From Gryganskiella cystojenkinii (taxonomy: Eukaryota; Mortierellomycota; Mortierellomycetes; Mortierellales; Mortierellaceae): a DNA stretch of 52,639 bases. The notes beneath the pieces were generated by a model that was given only the letters and a program-made list of their open reading frames with translations, was not told where the DNA came from and searched no databases. Shown piece after piece: positions 32,703 to 43,777 of this stretch; the stretch's first letter is position 1; each line of letters begins with the position of its first letter. Where the stretch lies: NCBI GenBank assembly GCA_015852425.1, contig JAAAIG010000124.1, forward strand, positions 1 through 52,639, given 5' to 3'. A program made the position numbers and the translations under genes.

Positions 32703-35028
32703 ATGAGTCCTCCTGACCCTATCCAACTCAAAAAAACTGCTGCCAAGGTGGACAGTTTCTCCAGACTCTTCTTTCGATCACAGCAGAAAGGAAAGAGTCC
32801 CTGGGATCCAAAGAAAGACTCGGCCGAGCAATATGATTATATCATCGTTGGAGGTAAATGGGACTTGATTGAAGTTTCCTCCCCATTTCCTGTTTGCACT
32901 CCAATAATCGAGGCACTGATCATTCTCGTGTGTTCATTTGATGAACAGGTGGTGCTGCTGGTGCGGTCGTAGCAAATCGTTTGGCCGAGGATCCCGAGGT
33001 CAAGGTCCTGATTTTGGAGGCAGGCGGCACCGATGACTTTCTGTCCTCAAGAGTCCCCGGGTTGGCGGTAATGATTCAGGAATCCAAAAGCGACTGGAGC
33101 TTTCGAACCACACCGCAGTCGGGGTTGAATGGTCGTCGTCTGCATCAACCTCGGGGCAAAATGTTGGGAGGTTCTAGCTCGATGAACGCCATGATGTACC
33201 AACGTGGACCAGCTTCGGATTTTGACAAGTGGGCCGAGATACTGGGCGATAACGGTTGGTCGTACAAGGAGTGTCTGCCCTACTTTAAGAAATCGGAGGG
33301 GTTCCACGATCCCGACCTTCCAGCAGCGACGACGCAAGCACAAAAGACTTCGAACACAAAGTTCGATACCTTCGAACCTGAATTTCACGGCACAACGGGA
33401 CCCTGGCGAATTTCTTATCAGCCTATGATGGATTGCTCTGCGAGTTTTATCGAAGCCACCCAAAAGGAAGGGATCCCTATCACCAAGGACCTCAATGGAA
33501 AAACATCTTTGGGAACGACCAGAATCCAAACTTACATTCAGCCGAGCGATGCGATTCGTAGTTCGCTCGCAAGAGCGTTCTTGGACAAGACCGCTGTGCC
33601 TGGAGGTGCGTCTGTCAAGCGAGGAACGATCCGAGCAGTGCTGAGGGCGATGGTGACTCGTATCCTGGTTCAGGAACAGAAGGGACAGAAGGTCGCCCAG
33701 GGCGTGGAGTTTGTGGACGAAAAGACAAACGGTGAGAAAAAAACCACACGCTCACAAAAAGAACACAAAGCGAACACAAAACGAACACAAAACGAAGGAC
33801 TTTCTCACACACAATCAATGATCCAGCAAACTTAATATTTTAACTTTCGCTACAAAAAAACAGTGTGCTTCCGAATCGACGCAAGAAGAGAGGTCATCCT
33901 TTGCGCTGGTTCCTTTGGATCGCCTCAACTTCTTCTCGCCTCTGGCATCGGACCCTCTCCACTGGCACATGTTCCTCATATCCATACACTTCCTGGAGTC
34001 GGTCAAAACCTACGGGATCATATCGGAGTCAACGTCGTGTTCTCAGCTCATTGTGAGACGTACCAACGTGGGCTGCGTTTCATTCCTTCATTGACCTCGC
34101 TGTTCAAGCACCTAACGAAGGGTATCGGATATCTTACGAGCAACGGCGCCGAGGCCGCGGCCTTTGGTCGACTCGAGGACATTGCACCGGAGTTCGTGGC
34201 GAGAGAAAAGGCCCAAGGAACCTATAAGGAGATGACGAGTGGACCGCTATGCCCTCATTTCGAATTGATCGCAGCGCCGGCGTATTTCAGACAACACGGC
34301 CATATCATGTCGCCGGACTGGAAAGATTACTATACGATCATGGCCGTATTGTTGACCCCTTGTTCCGAGGGTACTTTCACGATCAACACGACAAAGAATG
34401 GATCGACCGTCGCTGTTGAACCCTTGATCGACCCAGGATACATGACGGACAAGGAACAGTTTGATATCCGAGTCATGGCAGAAATCATCCGGTTTGTTCG
34501 CAGGATTGGTCGTCGCATGGCTCAGGATCCCAAGATTGGAGGTCAAGAGTTCTTCCCAGGTGAGGATAAAGTGCCGAACGATGATCAGGAAGCTTTACAT
34601 CGATTCATTCGTGAGACTGGAGAGACCTTGTACCATCCAACGTCAACCTGTCGTATGGGACCGACCACGGATCGCCTCGCGGTTGTGGACAGTCGATTGA
34701 ATGTGTATGGTATTGATCGATTGAGAGTCGCGGATGCGAGTGTCATGCCCAAGTTACCAGGTAAATACACAAACATACTCCAAAAAATGCGAATGGGTGT
34801 TGCTACTGCAAATTAAGCTATTACGCTGTCGGAGAAACCGTGATGGAGCACTGTCTTTCTTATGTTTCGCCTGGGCTATTTGGATTCGCTTCTCTGACTT
34901 TTCTGTTGTTATCTTTGTTTAAATTTTCGAACTTAGCCGCCCATACTTGTGCACCCACGGTTATGATTGCAGAACGTGCAGCTGATATCATCAAGGCTGG
35001 CCGCAAAGACTCAGTCGCTGTTCTTTAA
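32703..35028 (+). CDS. GMC-family FAD oxidoreductase (choline/alcohol dehydrogenase-like)
   Basis: Flavoenzyme oxidising an alcohol or choline-like substrate. The substrate cannot be read from the sequence. Four exons: 32703-32853, 32949-33731, 33864-34760 and 34937-35028, with phases agreeing and 640 aa encoded. The dinucleotide-binding GGGAAG is at 50-55, with LILEAGG following. The GMC signature GKMLGGSSSMNAM comes next, then the second signature GSFGSPQLLLASGIGP. The active-site histidines are H569 (YHPTSTCRMG) and H613 (AAHTCAPTVMIAERAA). It has no signal peptide and no C-terminal SKL, so it is probably intracellular. In-frame Met codons further upstream would add a low-complexity leader; I chose the Met nearest the conserved domain. 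Confidence 0.9.
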
Positions 35029-35335
35029 ACATCAATTGATTTTAGTCCTTGGAAAACGAGCTCCCTACCCCTCCATCCCGCTTCATAGTAAAAAAAAAAA
35101 AAAAAAAACCCCCCGGAGGTATCTCGCAAGGTATAATACGCAAGAGAGTTAACAATAAAATGCGCGCAATTGCGCTGTCACTCTGCTTATGGTTACTTCA
35201 TGTCTGACACCCGGAATCTTCCCGACCAAATTATTAATGTTCTTCGGATTGTGGGCCTGTAAAGTCAAGATCGGAGAATCTAAGACATGTACGGCCTGCG
35301 CTATAGGACTGTGTTTGAATCCGAACCTGGTCAAA

Positions 35336-35413
35336 TCTAAACATGGTCACCTTCGAGTCCGGCATACTCTAAACATGGTTACCTTCGAGTCCGGCACACT
35401 CTAAACATGGTCA
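35336..35413 (+). repeat. 32-bp tandem repeat, two full copies and one partial
   Basis: Units 35336-35367 and 35368-35399 differ at two positions. A partial third copy begins at 35400. Each starts TCTAAACATGGT and contains CCTTCGAGTCCGGCA. Seen directly, 30 bp before the TATA box. Confidence 0.9.
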
Positions 35414-35443
35414 TCATCTTTCTCTCAGCATTTACTTATTCCT

Positions 35444-35450
35444 TATATAA
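35444..35450 (+). promoter_or_regulatory. TATA box of the protoglobin gene
   Basis: TATATAA lies 111 bp upstream of the ATG. This is one of the few clear TATA boxes in the window, which suggests a regulated, inducible promoter. Confidence 0.55.
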
Positions 35451-35560
35451 GAAGGAAGACTCTTCTTATCCAAAGGTCAACTCATACACAGACTCCCTCA
35501 CTTCTTCTTCACAGACACACAGCACCGCAAGCACTACCTCATCTTCTTATATCTTCAACC

Positions 35561-36289
35561 ATGGAACACATCGAACGCTCCCAGCTCTACACCGATCCCG
35601 TCTATCGTTTCCAGTACGTCGCCAAGTTTATGGGCTTTGGCGATGAGGACGTCGATATCATCAAGGCCGCTGCTCCTCTTGTCTTGCCTTTGGTCCCTGT
35701 TGTGGTCGATGCCGTCTATACCAAGCTTCACTCGTTCGACATCACCTGGGACACCATGGCCAAGCGTCATGAGGGTTTCAAGCCTAAGGAAACTGTTGTC
35801 GAGGATTCCTCCAAGCTCAAGGAAGATTCCGAACAGATCAAGTTTCGCAAGGACATGTTGACCCGTTACTTTGACAAGTTGCTCAAGAATCCCTATGACG
35901 AGCGCATGATCAAGTACCTCGAATACGTCGCTCGCATCCACACTGATACTCCTGGCAAGAAGTCCAAGATCAATGTCGATTTGATTCACATCAACGCCTT
36001 GCTCGGTTATGTCGAACAGATCTTGATCGGCGGTATCAAGGGGTTGAACTTGGACAGGGATACAGAGTACAAGGCCATTGCCGCTTTCGGCAAGTTGCTT
36101 TGGATCCAGATGGACTTCTTTATCAAATTTTACTGCAAGGACGGCATCGAGTACCAACCCGAGCACCAATTACAAGAGAAGGCCTCGCCTGGACCTGCGA
36201 CCTGCCCTTTCTCAGGTACCTCCTCTTATGCTGTCGTGCCTGCCAACCAGGCTGGAATCTTGACTCGGCTCTGGAGATTCCTCTTTTAA
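35561..36289 (+). CDS. Protoglobin-domain heme protein
   Basis: Probable single-domain globin of the protoglobin / globin-coupled-sensor class, binding heme with O2, NO or similar ligands in the cytosol. Intronless, 242 aa, against about 195 for archaeal protoglobins. The N-terminal pre-A/Z helix region (ERSQLYTDPVYRFQYVAKFM) is followed by helices with the FGDEDVDIIK start. The likely proximal heme ligand is H127, in EYVARIHTDTPGK, placed as in globin-coupled sensors. The last helices (INALLGYVEQILIGGI, AFGKLLWIQMDFFIKFY) are typical. The C-terminal 45 residues extend beyond the fold. No linked signalling domain is present. Function in fungi is not established. Confidence 0.8.
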   Translation: MEHIERSQLYTDPVYRFQYVAKFMGFGDEDVDIIKAAAPLVLPLVPVVVDAVYTKLHSFDITWDTMAKRHEGFKPKETVVEDSSKLKEDSEQIKFRKDMLTRYFDKLLKNPYDERMIKYLEYVARIHTDTPGKKSKINVDLIHINALLGYVEQILIGGIKGLNLDRDTEYKAIAAFGKLLWIQMDFFIKFYCKDGIEYQPEHQLQEKASPGPATCPFSGTSSYAVVPANQAGILTRLWRFLF

Positions 36290-36718
36290 GAAACGTATAC
36301 AGCTTTCATTCCCCTCCCCAACTCGCATTTGTATTATTTCCATTTTGTTCCATTAAAAAACTCTACATTGCATCGTTTATCATGAAAAAAGATGGAGGCT
36401 AAGCGCTATCAACGTTTGCGCTGTTTGGAGAAGTGGAGAAACGAGGACATCGCTGTGTACAAATCCAGCTCGAGGGTGACCTCAGAAATGTCCGAAGCAC
36501 GTGCTATTAAGTCAGGTGATTTCAATGCGAAGCAAATAAACATGCAGGCAAAGACTCGTTTGATCCTCCTCTTTGTTTTCCCCCAGAAATGACCCTTCAC
36601 GTCAGGTTTAATACTCCCAGGATCAGGATCAAGACCACTGTGGCTACTTAAGCTCAGAGATCCAGAGTCAACAGTAACAGCCTTTCTCATCTGAACCAAC
36701 AGGATACCAACAAACACC
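36290..36718. promoter_or_regulatory. Intergenic region upstream of the Gemin8-like gene
   Basis: Same-strand spacer. A GCACGTGC palindrome is at 36497-36504, about 215 bp before the next ATG. It presumably holds the protoglobin 3' UTR and the next promoter. No ORF is seen. Confidence 0.45.
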
Positions 36719-37552
36719 ATGAATCCAACAAACGAGCGCGATCAATCTGCCTCCCAGCATCGACATCCGCCTGTCCTCTCCTTCCGTGCCTTCCATGCGA
36801 GTCACTTTACTCCGCAACACAGGCAAGCCTTCTTTGCGGGCTACCCTCAAGGGCCTTTTCACCCCTCATGGCATCACCCACCACCGCCCCCAATGTGGTC
36901 CTCCAGTGGCGAATGGTTTGCTCCTCAGGCAACAGATCTCCAAGCTCAAGCTCGAGAACATGAACAGCACGTGGTTCCATTCTGGAGACAGGGAGAGGAA
37001 GAACAAAGCATCGAGCGGCCAGTTGAGGGCAGCGGATACGAAGATGACACCGATTTAAATCAATACCAAGAAGAAAGCGGCGGTGACATTCTTAGCGAGG
37101 AAACGATCGCGATCTTTGAGTTCTCTCGTCGGTTCCGCGAAGAAAAAGCCGCGGCGGCATTGCTCGAAAAGACGCGACTCAAGCTCCGAAGGACCAAGAG
37201 ACGCAAACTTACCAGTCTTGGATTTGCCCTGAACGAGGGTAACAGCGATGAGAGCGATGATCTGTCTCACCAAGGGGAGAGCGAGGATGAACAAGAGGGG
37301 AAAGAAGAGAACGAGGACGATGACGATACTCCAGTCGCCGAGTTACCCGCCACGGACACGACCTTTATGAACGTGAATGACAAACAGCGGGAGCGAACAC
37401 AACAGCGTCTTTATGGCTTAGGCACGGATCGAGTCAAATCATCAGGGGTCCGGAATCTCGAGATCTTGGAGGATTTGTTGAACCAGACCTATGACGATAG
37501 TCTAGCGCCCGACGGGGTTGTTTACTGGCCGAACATGCCTCTGCGTTGCTGA
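36719..37552 (+). CDS. GEMIN8: Gemin8-like SMN-complex protein
   Basis: Candidate subunit of the SMN complex that loads Sm proteins onto spliceosomal snRNAs. Intronless, 277 aa. The N-terminal 80 residues are His/Pro/Trp-rich. A charged helical segment (about 130-165, FEFSRRFREEK...KLRRTKRRK) is followed by a very acidic stretch. The C-terminus has ERTQQRLYGLGTDRV..., an acidic helix and the closing YWPNMPLRC. This matches the layout of animal Gemin8: an E/R-rich helix, then a QxxxKRLYG-like motif, a helix and a final YWPxIPLK-type ending. The assignment rests on the C-terminal pattern recalled from memory. Confidence 0.6.
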   Translation: MNPTNERDQSASQHRHPPVLSFRAFHASHFTPQHRQAFFAGYPQGPFHPSWHHPPPPPMWSSSGEWFAPQATDLQAQAREHEQHVVPFWRQGEEEQSIERPVEGSGYEDDTDLNQYQEESGGDILSEETIAIFEFSRRFREEKAAAALLEKTRLKLRRTKRRKLTSLGFALNEGNSDESDDLSHQGESEDEQEGKEENEDDDDTPVAELPATDTTFMNVNDKQRERTQQRLYGLGTDRVKSSGVRNLEILEDLLNQTYDDSLAPDGVVYWPNMPLRC

Positions 37553-39111
37553 CCAAGGTAAGATCCCAATGCCATATATACCTGTGCCATTCTTGACCTT
37601 GGAGGGACAATAACATAATCACAATGATGAGCAACATTATCATCCTTGTTCTCGATCTAAAGAAAAGATGTACTTTGTGCATTGATTCTTAGAGTGGAAG
37701 ACAAAACTGAAATTTGGCCTGCAATGCAGCCTCCTGAGTGAGAGACATACTCTTTTCCAAGACACACCAACGCTTCCTCTTCAATTCATGCTTCTTGAAT
37801 CAGGTTTTCTAATCCAATTATTTTTATCGGTCTCTTCATGCTCTTTAACTAGGAATGGTATACTTGGCCTTATTATTACCTACGGAATTTGAAGGGGGGC
37901 AGCGAACATTATTTAAAATATAAGTCACACGTTTCTTTCTCATGCGTCGATCCTTTACGACGGCAATCGCAAACGTAGGACAAGCCCTCAGGCTGTCTTC
38001 TCCCGGATTTTCCTTTGTCTTCGCTCACTTTTTCGCTAATTTTGTGACATCTGCATACCGATTTATCATCGAAGAGAGCAAGGGCAGGAGACACATGGGC
38101 TGGTGACTGTCGGTACAACAACCACCACTGCGTCGATATGAACTTGATATATGTGTTACTACTCATCGAAAGCCTTTCATAGGCGTTGGTGTTGGTCGTT
38201 ATTGTCAACGAGGAGGCGTGTCTCATATATCTGTCGTAGTTCTCGAAGGAGTCTACCTCAATCCGCCAACGGATTGCTGAATCGGGTGCTGTGTTGGTTG
38301 ACCTGCATAACATTATTTTTCAACACGTTGACAGATAGCCTTACTCTCAGAGGTGGACAGGTCGACACATCCCACGACATTTATGCGCGAACACTACTTT
38401 GCAACAAACAAACAACAACCAAAAAAAAAAAAAAAAAAAAAACGCCTCCGACGACCTTTTGTTTCCTCCCACGGCCGAAAAAGGCGCTTCGCCTGGAGAG
38501 GCAGACAGATAAGAATGAAAAAAAAGCAAAGCGCGCCTTTTCTGTGCTAGGGCTTAAAGAAGGAAGTTGAGATGAAAGTCGGTGCGAGGGGAAAAAAAAG
38601 ATCGAGAAAACAGGCGCAAGGCTCGTTTGTTTGTTTTTTCACCCAACATACTGCAAAACTTTTTTTGTTTTTTTTCGCCCTCGTTTTTCACTTCGCTGTT
38701 GATTCAATTCTGGAGCTCTCTTTTCGCTGGTTGTTTGATGTGTGTTGTTGAGCATTCAAGGCCTCACTTCCTGTCTTCCTGATTCAGCTTGAGCTTGATC
38801 TCTCTTCTTTTCAGTTTTGTTTTTCGCTCCTTTGTCTTTTTGTTTTCATTTACCTCCTTCTTCAACTTGCATTGTTATCTTCCTTTTCTCTTCCACATTC
38901 CTCTGCTTCCTCTCCACCCCTAGGCTTTCCTACTACTGTAACATCGAATATCCTCACCATATTCCGCCAACAGTTTTCCCCAAAAGAGAGGAAAGAGATT
39001 CCACCGAAACCTCTACATTTTTACCCCACTTTTTTTTTGTTCCTGAGCTCAAACCCATTTCATACTATTTCACTCATTCACAAAACGTACATTTCAAAGA
39101 GAAGGTCGTTG
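37553..39111. other. 1.56-kb intergenic region
   Basis: It holds a 134-codon minus-strand ORF (37909-38313) that I could not support, a 20-A run near 38420, and a CT-rich leader (about 38800-39000) before the kinase ATG. No RNA gene or mobile element is recognised. Confidence 0.45.
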
Positions 39112-41187
39112 ATGCAAAACATGTTCAGGAAGCATTCAAAGTCCCCATCGGCCACATCCTCAGCCACGTCTTCTGCGCATTCCGGCGGTAGTGGCGGCCT
39201 TAACGGCAACGTCGGCAACAACGGCAGTGCTCATTACCCAACCACTTATTCAGGTTCAAGAGTCGGCGTCTTCTTACTCGGAGCTACTTATATGGACACG
39301 ATCTTACATGTCAATCATTTCCCGATCGAAGACACGAAACAACGCGCACAACATGTCGAACATCGTCGGGGTGGCAATGCCGCCAACACGGCCGAAGTCG
39401 TCGGACAAGATCCTAAAGCAAAAGTTTGGTACATGAGCAGTCTTCCCTCCGTCTCTGCCTCAAAGTAAGCTAACTTTTGGCGTCTGCAATTGTTTTCCTG
39501 GTTTTATGGAATCTTCTGTGGATCAGTTGGTGGATAAGGTGGGCTCGTTGAAAACGGACTATTTTTCTCGTCCCTTATGTCGGACAAGAGTGCGGGTTCA
39601 AATCAAGTCAAAAGTTGGGGAGTGGGGGGCACTGACCGATGGCTTTTTCGAGGCGATTGGGTTTGCAAGACCTACCGATTTCCCAAGGTTTGTGAAAAAA
39701 AGGTTGATTGAGTTGGGATGTTCAATAGTTAACAAAAACATTGAATCAAATGCCTTTCCTTGGCGCAATGCACACACCTTTACCTCGCCCTTCGCGACTT
39801 ACGACAATCGATGGACCTACCCCTCGCCGCAGTCTGTTGATCTTCCTCCTTCACCACATCTATCAATCAATCTTTTTCTTTGCCACCCTTGTTTTTGGCA
39901 TATCTGCATCTCTCTTCTTTTCAAACCACAGCAATTACCGCGTGGGTATTTTGTTCATGTGTCGACGCCCTGACCGTCCACTTTTGCAACCCAAAAAAAA
40001 TATGATGATTTCATCTCCGCGGCGCCATCTTTCAAAAAAAAAGAAAAAAAAAAAAAAAGGTTTATTGCCTGAGCGTGCCCATGCAGCATTCCAACTCTCT
40101 TTTTCGGACAGAAGGGACTTCTGCAGGTCTTTGCTCCTTTTTTCATTTTACGTTTGCTTTTGCTCTCATACACCCCTGTAACCTTGATTCCCTCCGCTTA
40201 AAGTCTCGATGCTTGATGTTTCGTCTTTTACTCTTTTTTCTCTGTTCTTCCCAACATACCACCGCTGTTATTTTTGTCTCTTGCTCTCTGGATTGAAAAA
40301 ACCACGATTCTATCCGAAGCTCTGCGATTTTGTTTCTCGCGGACGAAATTGAATCAACATGGCAATCTGCCGGACGATTCACAACCTGTTCTACAATTCA
40401 ATAGATTAATTTTTTCTTTTGAAATAGGAGTCTTCTGAAAGAACTTCACGGCAGCAACGTCAGGACAGATATCTGTGTCTTTCACCCTTCTCACTCGAGC
40501 CCACCCCAGGCCTATATTATCTCCTCGGCCGAATCCAACTCCCGGACCATCATTAGCCATTCTACCTTACCGGATCTCACACTCGAGGACTTCATCAAGA
40601 AATTCGACATGGCGTTCGTGAAAAACAATTCCGATATTGTCTCGAACAACAAGCCGCCTTTTACCTGGATTCATTTCGAGGGTCGTGGGGTCGAGACCGG
40701 TGGAATGATCGACTACGTGGAAAAGGTCTATATCCGTCACGGTTGGCGACAAAAACTCACTATTTCCGTCGAATTCGAAAAGGGCGATCGTCCTGGGATT
40801 CAGGCATTGTTACAACAGGCCGATGTTTGTTTCTTTTCGAGACTCTATGCAGAGACCTTGGGTTTCCATAGACCGGAAGAGTTTTTAGCCAACATTGGAA
40901 AATCCTGTAAACCCTCCGCGACGACGTTTTGTTGTTGGGGAGATCGAGGTGCTGTAGCCCTGCATCTCGAAAGCGGCAGAAGTTTTACGTCCGGAGCTGG
41001 TCGGGTCGAGATGATCATGGATACTGTCGGTGCCGGGGATACGTTTGTTGCGGGGATCATCTTGGGGTTGGGTGTACGTGGTCTTGATATCGCACGCGGG
41101 TTGAAGTTCGCGTGTGGACTGGCAAGTCAAAAGTGCACCCAATACGGCTTCAAGGACCTGTTGAGCAATCTACCACCGGATATGTAG
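39112..41187 (+). CDS. Ketohexokinase-like PfkB-family sugar kinase
   Basis: ATP-dependent sugar kinase, most like animal ketohexokinase (fructose to fructose-1-phosphate). Two exons, 39112-39464 and 40428-41187, flank a 963-nt intron. The phase is 2/1 and matches, giving 370 aa. The N-terminus has a basic, Ser/Gly-rich extension of about 45 residues. RRGGNAANTAEVV is the substrate-side PfkB signature. WIHFEGRG and LTISVEFEK resemble the ketohexokinase core. DTVGAGDTFVAG is the anion hole/catalytic motif, with Asp322 as base. The end ACGLASQKCTQYGF also matches ketohexokinases. ATG 39121 is an alternative start. Substrate preference is inferred. Confidence 0.82.
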
Positions 41188-41618
41188 ATCCCGATCGCAT
41201 TCTTCGGTCCGATCCTATTGCGACAACCCCCGAGTCTAGTGACTTAAAAAGTGGCGATGGGGGTTTTTCCGTTGCTTATTCGCGCCCCATGTTTATCCAT
41301 ATCTACAGCATAATAATATACCCACGATACCAACTCTCAAAACACGGATGTAAATCCCCTCCCCTGCAGCATGCGCAAACCATCCAATTATTAATGCCGC
41401 TTAATCACGCAAGCAGCAGTCACGGCAGACTCAGAATCGATTGGCAAAAAAAGTTGATCACTTTTCTGAATTTTTTCTCCCCTCATCAATTCCTCTTCAA
41501 TTCAGCTCCCCCCCTCCCTCCTTTGACATTCATACTTTTCTTCACACATTTCTCTCTTATTCACAAAGACTTTAGCCCTTTTCAACATTTATCTTGACAA
41601 CAACAGTAGAATAGTAGC
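41188..41618. promoter_or_regulatory. Intergenic region before the PBP-like gene
   Basis: Same-strand spacer of 431 bp with a strongly CT-rich stretch (about 41470-41580) just before the ATG. No ORF is seen. Confidence 0.45.
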
Positions 41619-43498
41619 ATGGTTTCCTCAACACAAAACATCCTCAGGGTGGGCTTTGGTATGTTCTAAATCAACAGCAGGCACACTGTCTGCCCCTGTA
41701 GAAGTAGCCTTTGTGAACGACTACTGGGTTCCTTTTGCTACTCTTCACCGTTAAAGGACGATCGATCTGCAAATATCCTGGCGTTTAACCCTCAACCGCT
41801 TTCTTGCTGTTGTGGTAAACCTGTCTTTAGTGCCCGAGCACTTCTCTTCCCCTCTTCATATGGCCGTCGAGCTCGGATACTTTGAAAAAGAAGGCATTAT
41901 CGTCGAGAGGATCTGCTGCCCTGGAGGCACTGGAGAGGTAAGATATTATCAACAAGTGTTTTCTCTTTGAAATTGCAAGGGTGGATAAAGAGGGTCCCGC
42001 ATGGATAATTCTCGATGACCTTCTGCTGTGCAAAAATCGGTTAATTTTCACCCCTGGATCGGAGAAGGAAAAATACTCACTCATTTTTTTTTTGTGTTCA
42101 CCCGATTTTTTATATTTTATGAATCACACGATAGATGACTGCAAAACTCATTGATGGATCTCTGGATGTTGCGATCGCATTGACAGAGGGTCTCTTGGCC
42201 GGTATTGCAAAGGGCCATGATGCTTACAAGATCATTGGCACCTACGTTGAGTCACCTCTCTGTAAGATAAAGCCTAGATGGGCCGGCAACACCATCACGA
42301 CGAGACATGGCCAACCAACTCACAGTTATGCTAATTCGGTGTTTTCTGATTATTTACTCTTTTCATTCTTTTTAGGCTGGGCCATCTCGGTCGGACAGGA
42401 GTCTCGCCATCAGAGCAGAAAGACGCTTCAGGACGGAACCATTGCCATCTCAAGAATTGGCAGTGGCAGCCATATTATTCCCTATGTCTTGGCCGAACAG
42501 GAGGGTTGGCTCAAGGGAACCTCGCCAGCAGATCCAGATTACAAAGCACCATTCGAATTCAAGGTCGAAAATACGTTCCAGAGAATGCGGGATGCTGTCA
42601 ACAACGGGTCCTCGGATGCTTTCCTTTGGGAAAAGTTTACAACCAAGGTAAAAAATTAACAAAACAATGGACGCAACCTATGACAACGCCGCCCCACGGT
42701 GGATCCAAATTTAGGATTTGTTGAAGGACCAGCCGAATTGGAAATCAACAGAATCGCTCAGTTCAAAGGACACAACAAAAAAAAAAAAAAATGGGACGAG
42801 TTGTCGCTTCGAACAGGAAACAGCATGGATCTGTAACGGAGGACTGCGGGATTGATCGAGGGACAATGGTTTCGTAGTGGGGAGTGCAGGATGACTCTTT
42901 GAAGATGGATTGCGACTGTGCAATTGAGGATAGGAAAAACTAGGAGGGAGTTGCTGTCTGTGCATCCTCACTATTGCTCTTTTCTTGTGTCGAGAGCACA
43001 TGGAGAGATTATTGTGTTACTTTGAACTATGTCAATTAATTTCCCGTTTGTCCTGCTTCGATATTCGTTTTCCAGCCATACCACGACTCTAATGAAGTCC
43101 GATCTGTCGATACCATCACGCCACCCTGGCCCGCGTTCATGATCGCCGCCTCGGCCCGTCACCTGCCCCTCGGAGACGATTCTGACCGCCAGACCATTCT
43201 CTCCCGTTTCCTCCGTGCTCTTTCTACCGCAACGGCTCATTTCGTCGACCCTGCCAACTATGAGGAATCAGTCTCGTTTGTCCAGGAAAAGATGTCGTAT
43301 ACTCGTCAGGATGTTCAGGATTGGTTCTCGGGAGTTCGTTACCCCAAGGAAGGTTGTGCGGTTGTTTCCAAAGAGGCTTTGATAACTTGCGCAAGAGTCT
43401 TGCTCGAGGCCGGTGTGATCTTCAAAGCACAGGACGCTGATGTCAAGGCTAATTTGAGCGGAAAGTACGTCGATGCCAACGTCGCCCAGTTGCTATAA
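41619..43498 (+). CDS. Periplasmic-binding-protein-like (PBP2, SsuA/THI5 / Ca3427-type) protein
   Basis: Fungal protein with the fold of bacterial nitrate/sulfonate/taurine ABC substrate-binding proteins. Five exons: 41619-41658, 41831-41937, 42135-42261, 42376-42647 and 43076-43498, with phases agreeing and 322 aa encoded. Features are LRVGFVPEHFSSPLHMAVELGYFEKEGI (N-lobe start, residues about 9-37), the GGTGEMTAKLIDGSLDVAIALTEG ligand loop, ISRIGSGSHIIPYVLAEQEGW, and a DAFLWEKF segment with WPAFMIAASARHL in the hinge and C-lobe. No signal peptide or lipobox, so it is cytosolic. Yeast THI5-type relatives make the thiamine pyrimidine, but the His and Cys-rich motif of THI5 is not seen. Ligand unknown. 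Confidence 0.78.
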
Positions 43499-43777
43499 AT
43501 CACAAAAGGATTCGCTATTGAGTCCTACACAGGCATATATATACACCCAACATATACACCGAACGCAGTTTTCTGTCAATAATATATACAACAATTTTGC
43601 ATTTTCATTCCAGGGATACTCTTATGTCTGCCTTTTTCATTTTTTTGTGAGAGTTTTATTATTGAGGATTACGATGGAGGTGGGGCATTATATGGTATTA
43701 TGTGGTTTGTCTAAAAATAAGAAGAGTACCAATCCAGTGGTTCTTTTTTTTTTTTTTTTCCTTCTTTTTTATAGCTT

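Larger units (their letters stand above)
35029..35560. promoter_or_regulatory. Protoglobin promoter region with 32-bp tandem repeat and TATA box
   Basis: It includes the 3' flank of the GMC gene (a 19-A run near 35090), the 32-bp repeat (35336-35413), a TATATAA at 35444-35450 about 110 bp before the ATG, and a CT/CA-rich leader. Confidence 0.65.

Noticed and set aside
3142..36289. Iron/heme gene cluster (ISD11, iron-GATA factor, MFS transporter, protoglobin)
   Set aside because: The genes are spread over 33 kb with unrelated housekeeping genes between them and no shared promoter element. Only the GATA-MFS adjacency deserves testing.
2867..36504. CACGTG palindromes upstream of several genes as a shared regulon
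   Set aside because: About 13 CACGTG are expected by chance in 52.6 kb, and the few seen in promoters are not enriched.
37909..38313. 134-codon minus-strand ORF
   Set aside because: No recognisable motif, no CT-rich leader, no splice partners. The composition looks random, although a degraded fragment cannot be excluded.
39506..39973. 155-codon ORF inside the ketohexokinase intron
   Set aside because: No domain. The flanking coding sequence is continuous across the intron, so this is probably chance.
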